Part shown: positions 23,608-33,474 of the stretch, piece after piece
Numbering within the stretch: the first letter of the stretch is position 1
Layout of the letters: the number at the start of each line of letters is the position of its first letter
Origin: an uncultured Lachnospiraceae bacterium
GTDB taxonomy: Bacteria; Bacillota; Clostridia; Lachnospirales; Lachnospiraceae
NCBI GenBank assembly: GCA_910577735.1
Contig: CAJTOO010000001.1
Span: forward strand, 127,782 to 191,781
Reading direction: 5' to 3'
Length of the DNA: 64,000 nt
The notes under the pieces: model-generated
Database searches by the model: none
What the model was told of the DNA's origin: nothing
Seen by the model: the letters and a program-made list of their open reading frames with translations, nothing else
Position numbers and translations under genes: made by a program

Positions 23608-24546
23608 TTATTCATCCTCATCACGCCTGTGCGCCAGAGAATTCTGTACTCGTTTATAAAGCTCCTGTGCCGCATTATAGCCCATCTTCTTCTGGCGATG
23701 ATTGACCGCCGCCGATTCACAGATGATGGCCAGATTACGCCCCGGCCTGATGGGAATATTGTGGCAGACCACCTTATTACCCAGATACTCTGTATATTCT
23801 TCCTCCAGTCCCAGACGGTCATACTCCTTATCCTTATCCCAGTCCTCCAGACGGATGACCAGATCGATATTCTGTGTATCCCTGACACTGGAAGCTCCGA
23901 ACAAAGCTTTCACATCCACAATACCGATACCGCGCAGCTCGATAAAGTGCTTCGTAATATCCGGTGCCGAACCGATCAGCGTGTCCTCGCTGACTCTTCT
24001 AAGCTCCACCACATCATCCGTCACAAGACGGTGTCCTCTCTTGATCAGCTCAAGCGCCGCCTCCGATTTACCAATACCGCTCTCGCCGGTAATCAATACA
24101 CCCTCACCATATACATCCACCAACACACCATGCACCGAAATACAAGGTGCCAGTTTTACATTCAGCCAGCGAATAACCTCCGCCATACATGCAGAGGTAG
24201 CCTTCTTGCTCATCAGAAGAGGCACGCCGTATTTAATCGCAATTTCCCGGAACAGATCGTTGGGAAACAAATCCCTGCAAAATACAATGCCCGGAATGGG
24301 ATTATTTAATAATTTTTCAAAAATCTCCCTCTGTCTGTCCTCATCCAGGCCGTTCATATACGAATATTCCACAAATCCTACAATTTGCAGACGGGTAGTC
24401 TCGAAATGTTCAAAATATCCAGCCATCTGCAATGCCGGCCTGTTGATATCCGGTTGTGTAACCTTAATCTTGGAGATGTCAATCTCCGGTGTCAGATTTT
24501 CCCACTTGAACTTTTCAATTACTTTTGTCAGATTAATGCTCGCCAT
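23608..24546 (-). CDS. hprK: HPr kinase/phosphorylase
   Basis: Bifunctional sensor enzyme of carbon catabolite control; phosphorylates Ser46 of HPr and Crh at high fructose bisphosphate and ATP, and removes it by phosphorolysis. The 312-residue protein has the N-terminal MurE/F-like domain (1-125) and the C-terminal catalytic domain with P-loop ITGESGIGKSEAAL near residue 152 and the HprK signature LRGIGIVDVKALFG near 205. AAGGAGAAGG precedes the ATG. It opens the block that ends with the crh-like gene. The upstream region has the 91-bp repeats. Confidence 0.97.
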   Translation of the reverse strand: MASINLTKVIEKFKWENLTPEIDISKIKVTQPDINRPALQMAGYFEHFETTRLQIVGFVEYSYMNGLDEDRQREIFEKLLNNPIPGIVFCRDLFPNDLFREIAIKYGVPLLMSKKATSACMAEVIRWLNVKLAPCISVHGVLVDVYGEGVLITGESGIGKSEAALELIKRGHRLVTDDVVELRRVSEDTLIGSAPDITKHFIELRGIGIVDVKALFGASSVRDTQNIDLVIRLEDWDKDKEYDRLGLEEEYTEYLGNKVVCHNIPIRPGRNLAIICESAAVNHRQKKMGYNAAQELYKRVQNSLAHRRDEDE

Positions 24547-24583
24547 ATCCTTCTCCTTGTGGTTGGTGTGATATAATTCTCTT

Positions 24584-24800
24584 GACGCAGAGCGCTGGCT
24601 CTGCGTCTATTGTACCATTTCACTAATGCTGTAATCCTTCGCAACTTCAACAAGAATTACAACGTAATTCTTGGGACGCAGAGCGCTAGCTCTGCGTCTA
24701 TTGTACCATTTCACTAATGCTGTAATCCTTCGCAACCTCGACAAGAATTACAACGTAATTCTTGGGACGCAGAGCGCTAGCTCTGCGTCTATTGTACCAT
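24584..24800. repeat. 91-bp tandem repeat with perfect palindromes between uvrC and hprK
   Basis: A 24-base palindrome built on GACGCAGAGC and its complement starts at 24584, 24675 and 24766, exactly 91 bases apart. Two full 91-bp units (24584-24674, 24675-24765) and a partial third are nearly identical. Each full unit also holds a second hairpin, AAGAATTAC/GTAATTCTT (24652-24672 and 24743-24763). This stretch of about 220 bases has no believable gene. It could be a stack of weak terminators or processing hairpins, or a small noncoding mobile repeat. Confidence 0.85.
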
Positions 24801-24802
24801 AC

Positions 24803-24835
24803 AAAAAAAGGGGGCGCAATAAGGTACTGCCGCCC
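24803..24835 (-). terminator. Intrinsic terminator after uvrC
   Basis: Minus-strand GGGCG (24835-24831) pairs with CGCCC (24816-24812), then CC and seven T residues. It lies 10 bases after the uvrC stop. Confidence 0.75.
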
Positions 24836-24845
24836 TGTGTCAGCA

Positions 24846-26705
24846 TCACGCCCGGAAAAATTGGTAAATCTGCTTCCCGATATGCTCCGGTATCTCCGGC
24901 ACTTCGCACAGCCTCTCCACCGAAGCTTCTTTAATCTCATTGATAGATCCGAAATGCCGCATCAACGCCTTCCTTCTTGCCGGCCCTACGCCGGGAATCT
25001 CATCCAACACAGATTTCACCTGCGCCTTGGAGCGCAATGACCTGTGATACTCGATGGCGAAACGATGAGCTTCATCCTGAATCCTGGTAATCAGTTTAAA
25101 TCCTTCCGAATGAGTATCTATGGGTATCTCCACATTCTGATAATACAATCCCCTGGTCCGATGATTATCGTCTTTCACCATCCCGCACACAGGAATATCC
25201 AGGTGCAGTTCTGCAAGTACCTGCAGGGCAATATTCACCTGTCCCCTGCCGCCGTCCATCAACAGCAGATCCGGAAACTTTGTAAAACTGCCAAAGGCAT
25301 GATCCACATCCCTGCGGTTCAGGTCCTCTTTCTCTTCCATACCATGCACAAACCGTCTGGTAAGCACCTCCCGCATACATGCATAATCATCCGGCCCTGA
25401 CACGGACTGAATGCGGAATTTCCGATAATCACTGCGTTTGGCTTTCCCTTTTTCAAAAACAACCATGGAACCCACATTGGCGAATCCACTGATATTGGAA
25501 ATATCGTAAGCCTCCATACGGCTCACATCCTCAAGTTCCAAAAGGGCGGCAATCTCTTTCATGGCTCCAATTGTCCGGCCTTCTTCCCGGCGAATCCGTT
25601 CCTTATCCTGGCTTAGAATCAGTTTCGCGTTCTGCGCCGCCAGTTCCACCAATTTCTCTTTCGCTCCTTTTCTGGGCACCCTGATGTAAACCCGGTTTCC
25701 CTTTCTGGCAGAAAGCCATTTCTCCAGAATCTCAATGTCACCAATCTCTTCCTGCAGCATCAGCTCTTTCGGAATATAAGGTGTGCCCGCATAAAACTGT
25801 TTAACAAAATCCAGAAGAATCTGTGCCGTGTCATATCCTTCCACATGAGTCATATAGAAATGTTCCCTGCCAATCAGCTTACCATCCCGGACAAAGAACA
25901 CCTGCACCACCGCATCGTGCTCGTCTTTTGACAATGCAATGATATCCTTGTCTTCCCCATCACTGTCCGTAATCTTCTGTTTCTGAGCCACGCTCTTAAC
26001 ACTATTATACAAATCTCTGCATCTGGCCGCCTCTTCAAATTCCATATTTTCTGACGCCGTTGTCATTTTCTCTTCCAGATTTTTTAAAATGGGTCTGTAA
26101 TTGCCATTGAGGAAATCCAGAGCCTGCTCTACCCGCTCCCGGTATTCTTCTTTGCTAACGTATCCCTGGCAGGGTGCCGCACACTGTTTGATATGATAAT
26201 TCAGGCAGGGGCGCTCAAGACCGATATCCCGGGGAAGTTTTCGGTTACAGGTCTTAAGCTGATACAGTTTATTCATCAGGTCGATGGTATCTTTCACTGC
26301 CGCAGCACTGGTATAGGGTCCAAAATATTTGGATTTGTCCTTCTTCATCTCCCTGGAAAAGAGGATCCGCGGGAACTCATCTCCCATGGTCACCTTGATA
26401 TAAGGATAGGTCTTGTCATCCTTAAGCATGGTATTGTACTTAGGGCTGTATTCCTTAATCAGATTATTCTCCAGAACCAATGCCTCTAACTCAGAATCTG
26501 TCACAATGTATTCAAACCGGGCAATCTGCTCCACCATCTTATCAATCTGTGGCCCGCGGCCTACAATCTTGCGAAAATAGGAACGGACACGGTTGTGCAG
26601 ATTCACGGCCTTGCCCACATAGATAATGGTATCATTCCCGTCATGCATCAGATATACGCCGGGAGAATTCGGGAGCTTTTTCAATTCTTCATCAAAATCA
26701 AACAT
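24846..26705 (-). CDS. uvrC: Excinuclease ABC subunit C
   Basis: Makes both incisions in nucleotide excision repair with UvrA and UvrB. The 619-residue protein has the GIY-YIG nuclease at the N-terminus ([11 protein letters not shown] then [18 protein letters not shown]), a UVR domain near residues 205-240 that contacts UvrB, the RNase H-like nuclease region with [17 protein letters not shown] and LLMDGGRGQ, and a C-terminal helix-hairpin-helix pair ([18 protein letters not shown]). AAGGAAAAG precedes the ATG. It is flanked by terminators, so it is probably transcribed alone. Confidence 0.98.
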   Translation of the reverse strand: MFDFDEELKKLPNSPGVYLMHDGNDTIIYVGKAVNLHNRVRSYFRKIVGRGPQIDKMVEQIARFEYIVTDSELEALVLENNLIKEYSPKYNTMLKDDKTYPYIKVTMGDEFPRILFSREMKKDKSKYFGPYTSAAAVKDTIDLMNKLYQLKTCNRKLPRDIGLERPCLNYHIKQCAAPCQGYVSKEEYRERVEQALDFLNGNYRPILKNLEEKMTTASENMEFEEAARCRDLYNSVKSVAQKQKITDSDGEDKDIIALSKDEHDAVVQVFFVRDGKLIGREHFYMTHVEGYDTAQILLDFVKQFYAGTPYIPKELMLQEEIGDIEILEKWLSARKGNRVYIRVPRKGAKEKLVELAAQNAKLILSQDKERIRREEGRTIGAMKEIAALLELEDVSRMEAYDISNISGFANVGSMVVFEKGKAKRSDYRKFRIQSVSGPDDYACMREVLTRRFVHGMEEKEDLNRRDVDHAFGSFTKFPDLLLMDGGRGQVNIALQVLAELHLDIPVCGMVKDDNHRTRGLYYQNVEIPIDTHSEGFKLITRIQDEAHRFAIEYHRSLRSKAQVKSVLDEIPGVGPARRKALMRHFGSINEIKEASVERLCEVPEIPEHIGKQIYQFFRA

Positions 26706-26754
26706 AGTCTTTTCCTTCTGTCAGATACAAACCAATGCAATCATTGTACTGGAA

Positions 26755-26787
26755 CAAACAGGGCAAAGTCAATCATAGACTTTGCCC
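26755..26787 (-). terminator. Intrinsic terminator after ftsH
   Basis: A 10-bp stem GGGCAAAGTC/GACTTTGCCC (26761-26770 with 26778-26787) and a T-rich tract on the minus strand, 9 bases after the ftsH stop. Confidence 0.8.
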
Positions 26788-26796
26788 TCTGGTTCT

Positions 26797-29076
26797 CTAT
26801 TTATCCTCATCCGGCATCCTGTCCGGTGCCTGGGAAAACAATCCCCGGTTCTCGGCTGCTGGCTGCTGTTGTTCAACCACCCCCGGCTGCTGTGATGGCC
26901 TATATCCCGGCTGTCCGGTATTCTGCCCGCCTCCGTTATATCCGTCCGGCTGCTCCAAATCACCCTGCGCCTGCCCGGGCTGCATTTGTAAACCGCCCGC
27001 CATCTGTCCGTCTGGCATCTGCCCTGCGGGTTGATGCTCACTCCCTTGGCCTGCCACCTCCGATACACTTTCCGGGGAAGGGTTTTCTTCCTTTTTATCC
27101 TTAAATCTCTCCGGTTCTTTCTCTTCCGGTTCCGGAAGTCCCTTTTCCTTTCGGAAAATCTTCATAAACTCTTTACCGGTAATGGTTTCTTTCTCTATCA
27201 GATGGGCCGCAAGTTTATCCATGATGTCGCGGTTTTCTTTCAGGAGTTTCTTGGCTTTCTTATAGCTGTCATGCAGCAGTTTCATCACTTCCGTATCAAT
27301 ATCAGCTGCCGTCACATCAGAACAGGTAAGAGACGCCCTGCCGTCCAGATATTGGCTTTCCACCGTTGCCAGACCCATCAGTCCGAACTTCTTGCTCATG
27401 CCAAAACGTGTTATCATGTTGCGCGCAATGCTGGTAGCCTGTTCTATATCATTGGCCGCACCCGTAGTCACCGTATCAAACACAATCTCCTCAGCTGCGC
27501 GGCCTCCCAGAAGTCCGGTCAGTCTGTCCCTGAGCTCTGCTTCAGTGTCCAGATATTTCTCTTCCTCAGGCACATGCATGACATAACCGAGAGCACCCAT
27601 CGTCCTGGGTACGATGGTAATTTTCTGCACCGGTTCCGCGTTCTTTTGCAGAGCGCTCACCAACGCGTGGCCCACTTCATGGTAAGAAACAATCTTTCGT
27701 TCCTCCTTGCTCATGATGCGGTCCTTTTTCTCTTTCCCCACCAGCACCTGCTCCACAGCATCGAACAAATCTTTCTGGCTCACATACTCTCTGCCCATCT
27801 TCACGGCATTGATAGCCGCCTCATTGATCATATTGGCCAAATCCGAACCAACTGCACCGGAAGTTGCCAGCGCAATCTCATTTAAGTCCACCGTATCATC
27901 CATCAGTACATCCTTGGAGTGTACTTTCAAGATCTCCACTCGTCCCTTTAAATCCGGCTTATCCACAATAATCCGTCTGTCAAAGCGTCCCGGACGCAGA
28001 AGCGCCTTATCCAGAATCTCCGGTCTGTTGGTAGCCGCCAGAATAATGATACCCTTCTTACCGTCAAAACCATCCATTTCAGAGAGCAGCTGGTTCAGGG
28101 TCTGTTCCCGCTCCTCATTGCCGCCGCCATACTTGGTGTCACGGCTCCTGCCGATAGCGTCAATCTCATCTATGAATACGATACAGGGTGCGTTTTTCTC
28201 GGCCTCCTTAAACAGATCACGGACACGGGAAGCTCCCACACCCACATACAGTTCTATAAAATCAGAACCCGACAGCGAGAAAAACGGCACATGCGCCTCC
28301 CCTGCTACCGCCTTGGCAAGCAGTGTCTTACCCGTACCGGGAGGGCCCACCAAAAGCGCTCCTTTAGGAAGTCTCGCACCAATCTTGGAATATTTTCCGG
28401 GGTTATGCAGAAAGTCTACCACTTCCACAAGCGATTCCTTGGCTTCATCTTCTCCCGCCACGTCCTTAAACGTAATTCCCGTCTCTTTCTGCACATAAGC
28501 CTTCGCCGTACTCTTACCCACGCCCATAGGGCCGCCTTTGCCGCCCATACGCCGAAACAGCAGACTCAAAAGTCCCCACATTAAAAGAACCGGAAGGATA
28601 TAGTAAAGCAGCACCGTCATAATCACACTGGAACTGTCGGAAACCTCTTTGTTCATCTCCACCCCATGTTCCAGCAGACGTTTAGCCAGTGTGTCGTCGT
28701 CTTCCATCTTACCCGTATAATAAGTGATACCGCCGCCGTATCCATAGGCGAACGGAGACTTTGTCTCTCCCTTCTTCGGATAAATCTCAATGCGGTCCGA
28801 TCCCACTGAGACACTTTTTACCTCTCCATCCTCAACCATCTTCACGAACTGATTGTAGGTAATCTCCTGGTTAGTGGCGCCCGTCAACATTTTCATAAAC
28901 ATGCTGATACACAGAAGCGTAACCAGCGAGGCGATCACCAGCATGATCAGACTCTGTTTGCGGGGATCGTTACCGCCCCGGTTGCCGCCCGGACCGCCGC
29001 TGCCATTGCCATTATTACCGGGACCGCCCGCGCCGGGGCCGCCGCCGTTATCATAGGAATTCATATTATCTGCCAT
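26797..29076 (-). CDS. ftsH: ATP-dependent zinc metalloprotease FtsH
   Basis: Membrane-bound AAA+ protease that degrades misfolded membrane and some soluble proteins. The order is a Gly/Asn-rich cytoplasmic tail (residues 1-40), a first membrane helix, an external domain of about 80 residues, a second helix near 150, the AAA domain with Walker A GPPGTGKT and Walker B VFIDEIDA, then the protease domain with zinc motif HEVGH. The C-terminal tail of about 100 residues is rich in Gln, Pro and Gly and is longer than the usual 610-650 residue proteins (759 here). It has its own promoter, divergent from pyrG, and a terminator before uvrC. Confidence 0.97.
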   Translation of the reverse strand: MADNMNSYDNGGGPGAGGPGNNGNGSGGPGGNRGGNDPRKQSLIMLVIASLVTLLCISMFMKMLTGATNQEITYNQFVKMVEDGEVKSVSVGSDRIEIYPKKGETKSPFAYGYGGGITYYTGKMEDDDTLAKRLLEHGVEMNKEVSDSSSVIMTVLLYYILPVLLMWGLLSLLFRRMGGKGGPMGVGKSTAKAYVQKETGITFKDVAGEDEAKESLVEVVDFLHNPGKYSKIGARLPKGALLVGPPGTGKTLLAKAVAGEAHVPFFSLSGSDFIELYVGVGASRVRDLFKEAEKNAPCIVFIDEIDAIGRSRDTKYGGGNEEREQTLNQLLSEMDGFDGKKGIIILAATNRPEILDKALLRPGRFDRRIIVDKPDLKGRVEILKVHSKDVLMDDTVDLNEIALATSGAVGSDLANMINEAAINAVKMGREYVSQKDLFDAVEQVLVGKEKKDRIMSKEERKIVSYHEVGHALVSALQKNAEPVQKITIVPRTMGALGYVMHVPEEEKYLDTEAELRDRLTGLLGGRAAEEIVFDTVTTGAANDIEQATSIARNMITRFGMSKKFGLMGLATVESQYLDGRASLTCSDVTAADIDTEVMKLLHDSYKKAKKLLKENRDIMDKLAAHLIEKETITGKEFMKIFRKEKGLPEPEEKEPERFKDKKEENPSPESVSEVAGQGSEHQPAGQMPDGQMAGGLQMQPGQAQGDLEQPDGYNGGGQNTGQPGYRPSQQPGVVEQQQPAAENRGLFSQAPDRMPDEDK

Positions 29077-29178
29077 GAGGAAACCTCACTTTCTTGTTTT
29101 CGCAATATCTATTCACTCTATTTTTTGCTTCACAGCTCTCTATTATAAAATAATCTTGTTTTAATTGCACTATTTACT

Positions 29179-29207
29179 ATTATAGGGAAGGAAAAATCAT
29201 AAATCAA
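29179..29207 (-). promoter_or_regulatory. Promoter of ftsH
   Basis: Minus-strand TTGATT (29207-29202), 17 bases, TATAAT (29184-29179), giving an untranslated leader of about 95 bases. Confidence 0.75.
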
Positions 29208-29280
29208 TAAGAGAATTATGAATTTGTGAACACAAGTATAAAAGTATTATAAAGTTTTTTACAAAAATTATGTTTTAGTC

Positions 29281-29309
29281 TGGATTTTCCCCAAATTTTT
29301 CTCTATAAT
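29281..29309 (+). promoter_or_regulatory. Possible promoter of pyrG
   Basis: A clear TATAAT at 29304-29309 has only a poor -35 (TGGATT at 29281-29286, 17-base spacing). No leader terminator of the Bacillus pyrG type was seen between it and the gene. Confidence 0.4.
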
Positions 29310-29356
29310 GTTATAAGATATTGCTTTTTATCCGCACAGAAAGGCATGGACAAGCT

Positions 29357-30964
29357 ATGGCAGTAAAATATGTATTTGTAACAGGCGGCGTTGTATCCGG
29401 GCTCGGCAAAGGGATCACAGCCGCATCATTGGGAAGATTATTAAAAGCGCGTGGTTATAAAGTAACCATGCAGAAATTTGACCCCTATATCAACATCGAT
29501 CCGGGCACCATGAACCCAATCCAGCACGGGGAAGTATTTGTCACAGAGGATGGCACCGAGACAGACCTGGATCTTGGACATTACGAGCGCTTTATTGATG
29601 AAAATCTGGACAAGAACTCCAACGTGACCACTGGTAAAGTGTACTGGTCGGTCCTGCAAAAAGAGCGCCGGGGCGACTATGGCGGCGGCACCGTCCAGGT
29701 CATCCCCCATATCACTAACGAAATCAAAAGCCGGTTCTACCGCAATTTTACGGATCAGGAGACCCGTATCGCCATTATTGAAGTGGGCGGTACCGTGGGT
29801 GATATCGAGAGTCAACCCTTTTTAGAGTCCATCCGACAGTTTCAACATGAAGTGGGCAGAGAAAATGCAATTCTGATTCATGTTACCCTGATTCCTTATT
29901 TAAGCGCATCTCAGGAACTTAAGACCAAGCCTACCCAGGCCAGCGTCAAAGATCTTCAGGGAATGGGTATCCAGCCTGACATCATTGTATGCCGCAGCGA
30001 ACATCCGTTAGACCAGGGCATTAAGGATAAAATCGCCTTGTTCTGTAATGTGCCGAACAACCGCGTCTTACAGAACCTGGATGTGGAGCATCTCTATGAG
30101 GCTCCCCTGGCCATGGAAAAAGAACACCTGGCACAGGTTGCCTGTGAGTGCCTGAATCTGCATTGTCCGGAGCCTGACCTGACAGACTGGAAAGCCATGG
30201 TGGAATCTTTACGGACTCCCACAGGCGAAGTCACCATTGCGCTGGTGGGCAAATATACCCAGCTTCACGATGCCTACATCAGTGTGGTGGAAGCCCTGAA
30301 ACACGGCGGCATTTCCAACCGCTGTGTGGTGGACATCCGGTGGGTGGACTCTGAGACAGTCACCAAAGAAAATGTAGCGCAGCTGCTGGATGGCATAAAC
30401 GGGATTCTTGTACCCGGCGGTTTCGGCGACAGAGGTATTGAGGGCAAAATTGAAGCCATCACTTATGCGAGGGAACACAAGGTTCCTTTCTTGGGACTCT
30501 GTCTTGGCATGCAGCTTGCCATCGTGGAATTTGCAAGAAATGTAATCGGCTATAACGACGCCCACAGTATCGAGCTGGCTCCTTCCACCACCCATCCTGT
30601 GATCGCACTGATGCCCGATCAGAACGGTGTGGAAGATATCGGCGGCACACTGCGTCTTGGTTCCTATCCCTGCGTGCTGGATAAGAGCTCCAGAGCATAC
30701 GCCCTATACGGCGAAGAGACAATTCATGAGAGACACAGACACCGTTATGAAGTCAACAATGACTACCGGGCTGTCCTCACGGAGAAAGGCATGAAGCTTG
30801 TAGGCCTGTCTCCTGACGGGCGTATTGTGGAAATGTGTGAGCTGCCTGATCATCCGTTCTTTGTGGCCACACAGGCACACCCGGAACTGAAATCCAGACC
30901 CAACAGACCGCATCCCTTGTTCAAAGGTTTTGTAGAAGCGGCGCTGACAAACAAACAGTCGTAA
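29357..30964 (+). CDS. pyrG: CTP synthase
   Basis: Makes CTP from UTP, ATP and glutamine. The 535-residue length is standard. The N-terminal synthase domain begins [16 protein letters not shown] and carries the HYERF and KTKPTQ blocks. The C-terminal class I glutaminase has the nucleophile Cys in [10 protein letters not shown] and the catalytic His-Glu in [11 protein letters not shown] 29357 gives the homologous start MAVKYVF; an ATG 12 codons upstream does not. AAAGG lies about 13 bases upstream. It is a single-gene unit followed by a terminator. Confidence 0.98.
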   Translation: MAVKYVFVTGGVVSGLGKGITAASLGRLLKARGYKVTMQKFDPYINIDPGTMNPIQHGEVFVTEDGTETDLDLGHYERFIDENLDKNSNVTTGKVYWSVLQKERRGDYGGGTVQVIPHITNEIKSRFYRNFTDQETRIAIIEVGGTVGDIESQPFLESIRQFQHEVGRENAILIHVTLIPYLSASQELKTKPTQASVKDLQGMGIQPDIIVCRSEHPLDQGIKDKIALFCNVPNNRVLQNLDVEHLYEAPLAMEKEHLAQVACECLNLHCPEPDLTDWKAMVESLRTPTGEVTIALVGKYTQLHDAYISVVEALKHGGISNRCVVDIRWVDSETVTKENVAQLLDGINGILVPGGFGDRGIEGKIEAITYAREHKVPFLGLCLGMQLAIVEFARNVIGYNDAHSIELAPSTTHPVIALMPDQNGVEDIGGTLRLGSYPCVLDKSSRAYALYGEETIHERHRHRYEVNNDYRAVLTEKGMKLVGLSPDGRIVEMCELPDHPFFVATQAHPELKSRPNRPHPLFKGFVEAALTNKQS

Positions 30965-30984
30965 AAATATTATAAAATTCAGAC

Positions 30985-31022
30985 AAAAAGGCGAAGTTGG
31001 TTTGACCGGCTTCGCCCTTCTT
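30985..31022. terminator. Terminator between pyrG and the GH3 gene
   Basis: GGCGAAG (30990-30996) pairs with CTTCGCC (31010-31016), with an A-rich tract before it and CTTCTT after it. It probably serves both converging genes. Confidence 0.65.
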
Positions 31023-31028
31023 GCTTTG

Positions 31029-33305
31029 TCATACAAGTTCATTTAATTTATCCACAATCGCCTGAATATCCGCCACGCTCACGTTACCGCCAAAACTCAA
31101 TGCACCCCGAAGCGGCGTGAACTTCGCCATGGCCATATTCATATCCTGAGAAATAGCTTCACTGGCAGCCGCGGTCTCCTCTTTTACCTTTTCCCCTCCA
31201 AAAACATCGAGTTTCAGAAGATCCTTCACAATCTCTCTGGCTCTTGGATCTTTTATGACATCGCCCATAATGGTATCTGCGGTATATACAAAGGGCAGAT
31301 TCACTGTAGACTCAATATTGACTTCTTTAGTCAATATAATGTCCCGAGAGGATTTACCAATCATAATATCGAAAGCTCCCGTTTCCACATGCCAATCATG
31401 AATCCTCACACTATAATACGCAAAGGCTCTCTTATCCAGAGTAAAAGTCACCGTCTTCGTCTCCCCAGGAGCAAGCTCCACCTTCGCAAAATCCCTGAGC
31501 TCTTTCACCGGGCGAATCACTGTGCTTTCCTTGTCCGCCACATAAAGCTGCACAACTTCCTTTCCTGCCCGCTTACCGGTATTGGTCACGTCCACAAATA
31601 CCTTCATGATATCCGTATCTTTCATCTGCTCTTTATCCGTTCTTAAGTCAGAGTACTCGAAAGTAGTATAAGATAGTCCATGGCCAAATGGGAAAAGCAC
31701 ATCCATTTTCTTCTTATCATAATAACGATATCCCACAAAAATGCCTTCCCGATATTCCACCACATCTCCTTCACCAATATAGGACAGATAAGATGGATTG
31801 TCTTCTAACTTTAACGGAAAAGTCTCAGGAAGCCTTGCACTGGGATTTACCCTGCCAAACAAAATATCACAGACTGCACCGCCCACGGCCTGCCCGCCAA
31901 GATATGCCTCCAGGATGCCTTTCACCTGTCCGGCCCAGGGCATCTCCACCGGGGAACCATTATGCAGTACTACCACTGTATTGGGCTGCACCTCTGCCAC
32001 TCGATGAATCAGTTCGTTCTGGCACACAGGCATTGCCATATGCTCTCTGTCGAAACCTTCCGACTCAAAGGCATCCGGAAGCCCCGCAAAAACAACTGCC
32101 ACTTTTGCCTTTTGGGCAGCCTCCACTGCCTCAGCAAGCAGCTTCTCATCTATCAGATCTTCTTTATCATCAAATCCCTGTGCATAAGCCACATTTCCCA
32201 TATCCTTTACCGCATCCCAGGCAGCGGTAATCTTATGGCTGTTGATATGGGAACTGCCGCCGCCCTGATAACGGGGGCTCTTCGCGTACTTACCGATGAA
32301 GACAACCTCATCCTGTTCGGATAAAGGAAGTACGCCATCGTTCTTGAGAAGAACAATCGTCTCCTCTGCCACCCTGCGGGCTGTCTCGTGATCTTTATCC
32401 CGGTCAAATACCACATGCCTGTTCCTGTTTTCCTCATAGCGATATACAATGTTCAAAATACGTTCTACCGCCTCATCAAGCACGCTCTCTTCCAGTTCTC
32501 CGCTCTGCACTGCTCCCACAATCAATTTATCATTTGCGCCCATGGAAGAAGGCATTTCCAGATCAAGCCCTGCCTTCAAATCCTCCACACGGCTGTTGAC
32601 TGCACCCCAGTCACTCATCACATAACCATCAAATCCCCACTCATCCCGCAGAACTTCTGTCAGATATTTGTGATTCTGTGCCGCATACGTCCCATTGATC
32701 TTATTATAAGAACACATGACTGTCCAGGGCTTTTCCTTTTTAACCGCACCTTCAAAAGCTGCCAGGTAGATCTCCCGAAGGGTCCGCTCATCTACCCTGG
32801 AATCTGAAGACATCCTTCTGGTCTCCTGGTTATTGGCCAGAAAATGTTTGATGCTGGTGCCCACATGTCTGCTCTGCACACCATGAATCAAAGCACCCGC
32901 CATCTCACTGGCCACAAGCGGATCCTCCGAATAATATTCAAAATTACGTCCGCACAGAGGGGAGCGCTTAATATTCACTGCCGGTCCTAAAATCACACTC
33001 ACGCCTTCCGCCTGACACTCATCGCCTAGTGTCTCTCCCATCTCAACCAAAAGTTCTCTGTTAAAAGAAGCCGCCGTACCGCACCCTGCCGGGAAACACA
33101 CAGCCTTGATACTGTCATTGACCCCTAAATGATCGCCCTCCTGATCCTGTTTGCGCAGTCCGTGAGGTCCATCAGATACCATGCTCGCCGGGATGCCCAG
33201 CCGCTCAACAGCTTCCGTATGCCAGAAATCCGCACCGGAACACATGGCCGCCTTCTCCTCCAACGTCATCTTCGATACAATCTCTTTGATCTTGTCTGCC
33301 GTCAT
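31029..33305 (-). CDS. Glycoside hydrolase family 3 beta-glucosidase
   Basis: Cleaves terminal beta-linked glucose or related sugars, probably on imported disaccharides because no signal peptide is seen. GH3 N-domain motifs are LGPAVNIKRSPLCGRNFEYY and the nucleophile Asp in VMSDWGAV near residue 232. The alpha/beta sandwich domain and a fibronectin III-like domain (GKEVVQLYVAD) follow. The last 70 residues form a tail (DPRAREIVKDLLKL then FGGNVSVADIQ) common in clostridial members. ATG 33305 follows AGGAGGG; an in-frame ATG 12 codons earlier precedes that site. No transporter or regulator gene adjoins it. Confidence 0.94.
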   Translation of the reverse strand: MTADKIKEIVSKMTLEEKAAMCSGADFWHTEAVERLGIPASMVSDGPHGLRKQDQEGDHLGVNDSIKAVCFPAGCGTAASFNRELLVEMGETLGDECQAEGVSVILGPAVNIKRSPLCGRNFEYYSEDPLVASEMAGALIHGVQSRHVGTSIKHFLANNQETRRMSSDSRVDERTLREIYLAAFEGAVKKEKPWTVMCSYNKINGTYAAQNHKYLTEVLRDEWGFDGYVMSDWGAVNSRVEDLKAGLDLEMPSSMGANDKLIVGAVQSGELEESVLDEAVERILNIVYRYEENRNRHVVFDRDKDHETARRVAEETIVLLKNDGVLPLSEQDEVVFIGKYAKSPRYQGGGSSHINSHKITAAWDAVKDMGNVAYAQGFDDKEDLIDEKLLAEAVEAAQKAKVAVVFAGLPDAFESEGFDREHMAMPVCQNELIHRVAEVQPNTVVVLHNGSPVEMPWAGQVKGILEAYLGGQAVGGAVCDILFGRVNPSARLPETFPLKLEDNPSYLSYIGEGDVVEYREGIFVGYRYYDKKKMDVLFPFGHGLSYTTFEYSDLRTDKEQMKDTDIMKVFVDVTNTGKRAGKEVVQLYVADKESTVIRPVKELRDFAKVELAPGETKTVTFTLDKRAFAYYSVRIHDWHVETGAFDIMIGKSSRDIILTKEVNIESTVNLPFVYTADTIMGDVIKDPRAREIVKDLLKLDVFGGEKVKEETAAASEAISQDMNMAMAKFTPLRGALSFGGNVSVADIQAIVDKLNELV

Positions 33306-33474
33306 GTTATAGCCCTCCTGTTTGTTTCCCACCGGCTGCATCTTTTCCTATAAATTTTAACATACCATCTCTGTATTGCAGCCCCTGTGATTCTCTGTTC
33401 ATAATCATAGTGTAACATGACTGCCCTCTTCTTCCTATATCTTTTTGGGCTGCATTTCAGGACTGACTTTCAGA

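Noticed and set aside
24584..24800. CRISPR-like array
   Set aside because: Only two full units of 91 bases that are identical over their whole length; there are no variable spacers and no cas genes.
24671..25040. Reading frames across the 91-bp repeats
   Set aside because: They only arise from the repeated hairpin sequence, have no ribosome binding site and run over the end of uvrC on the other strand.
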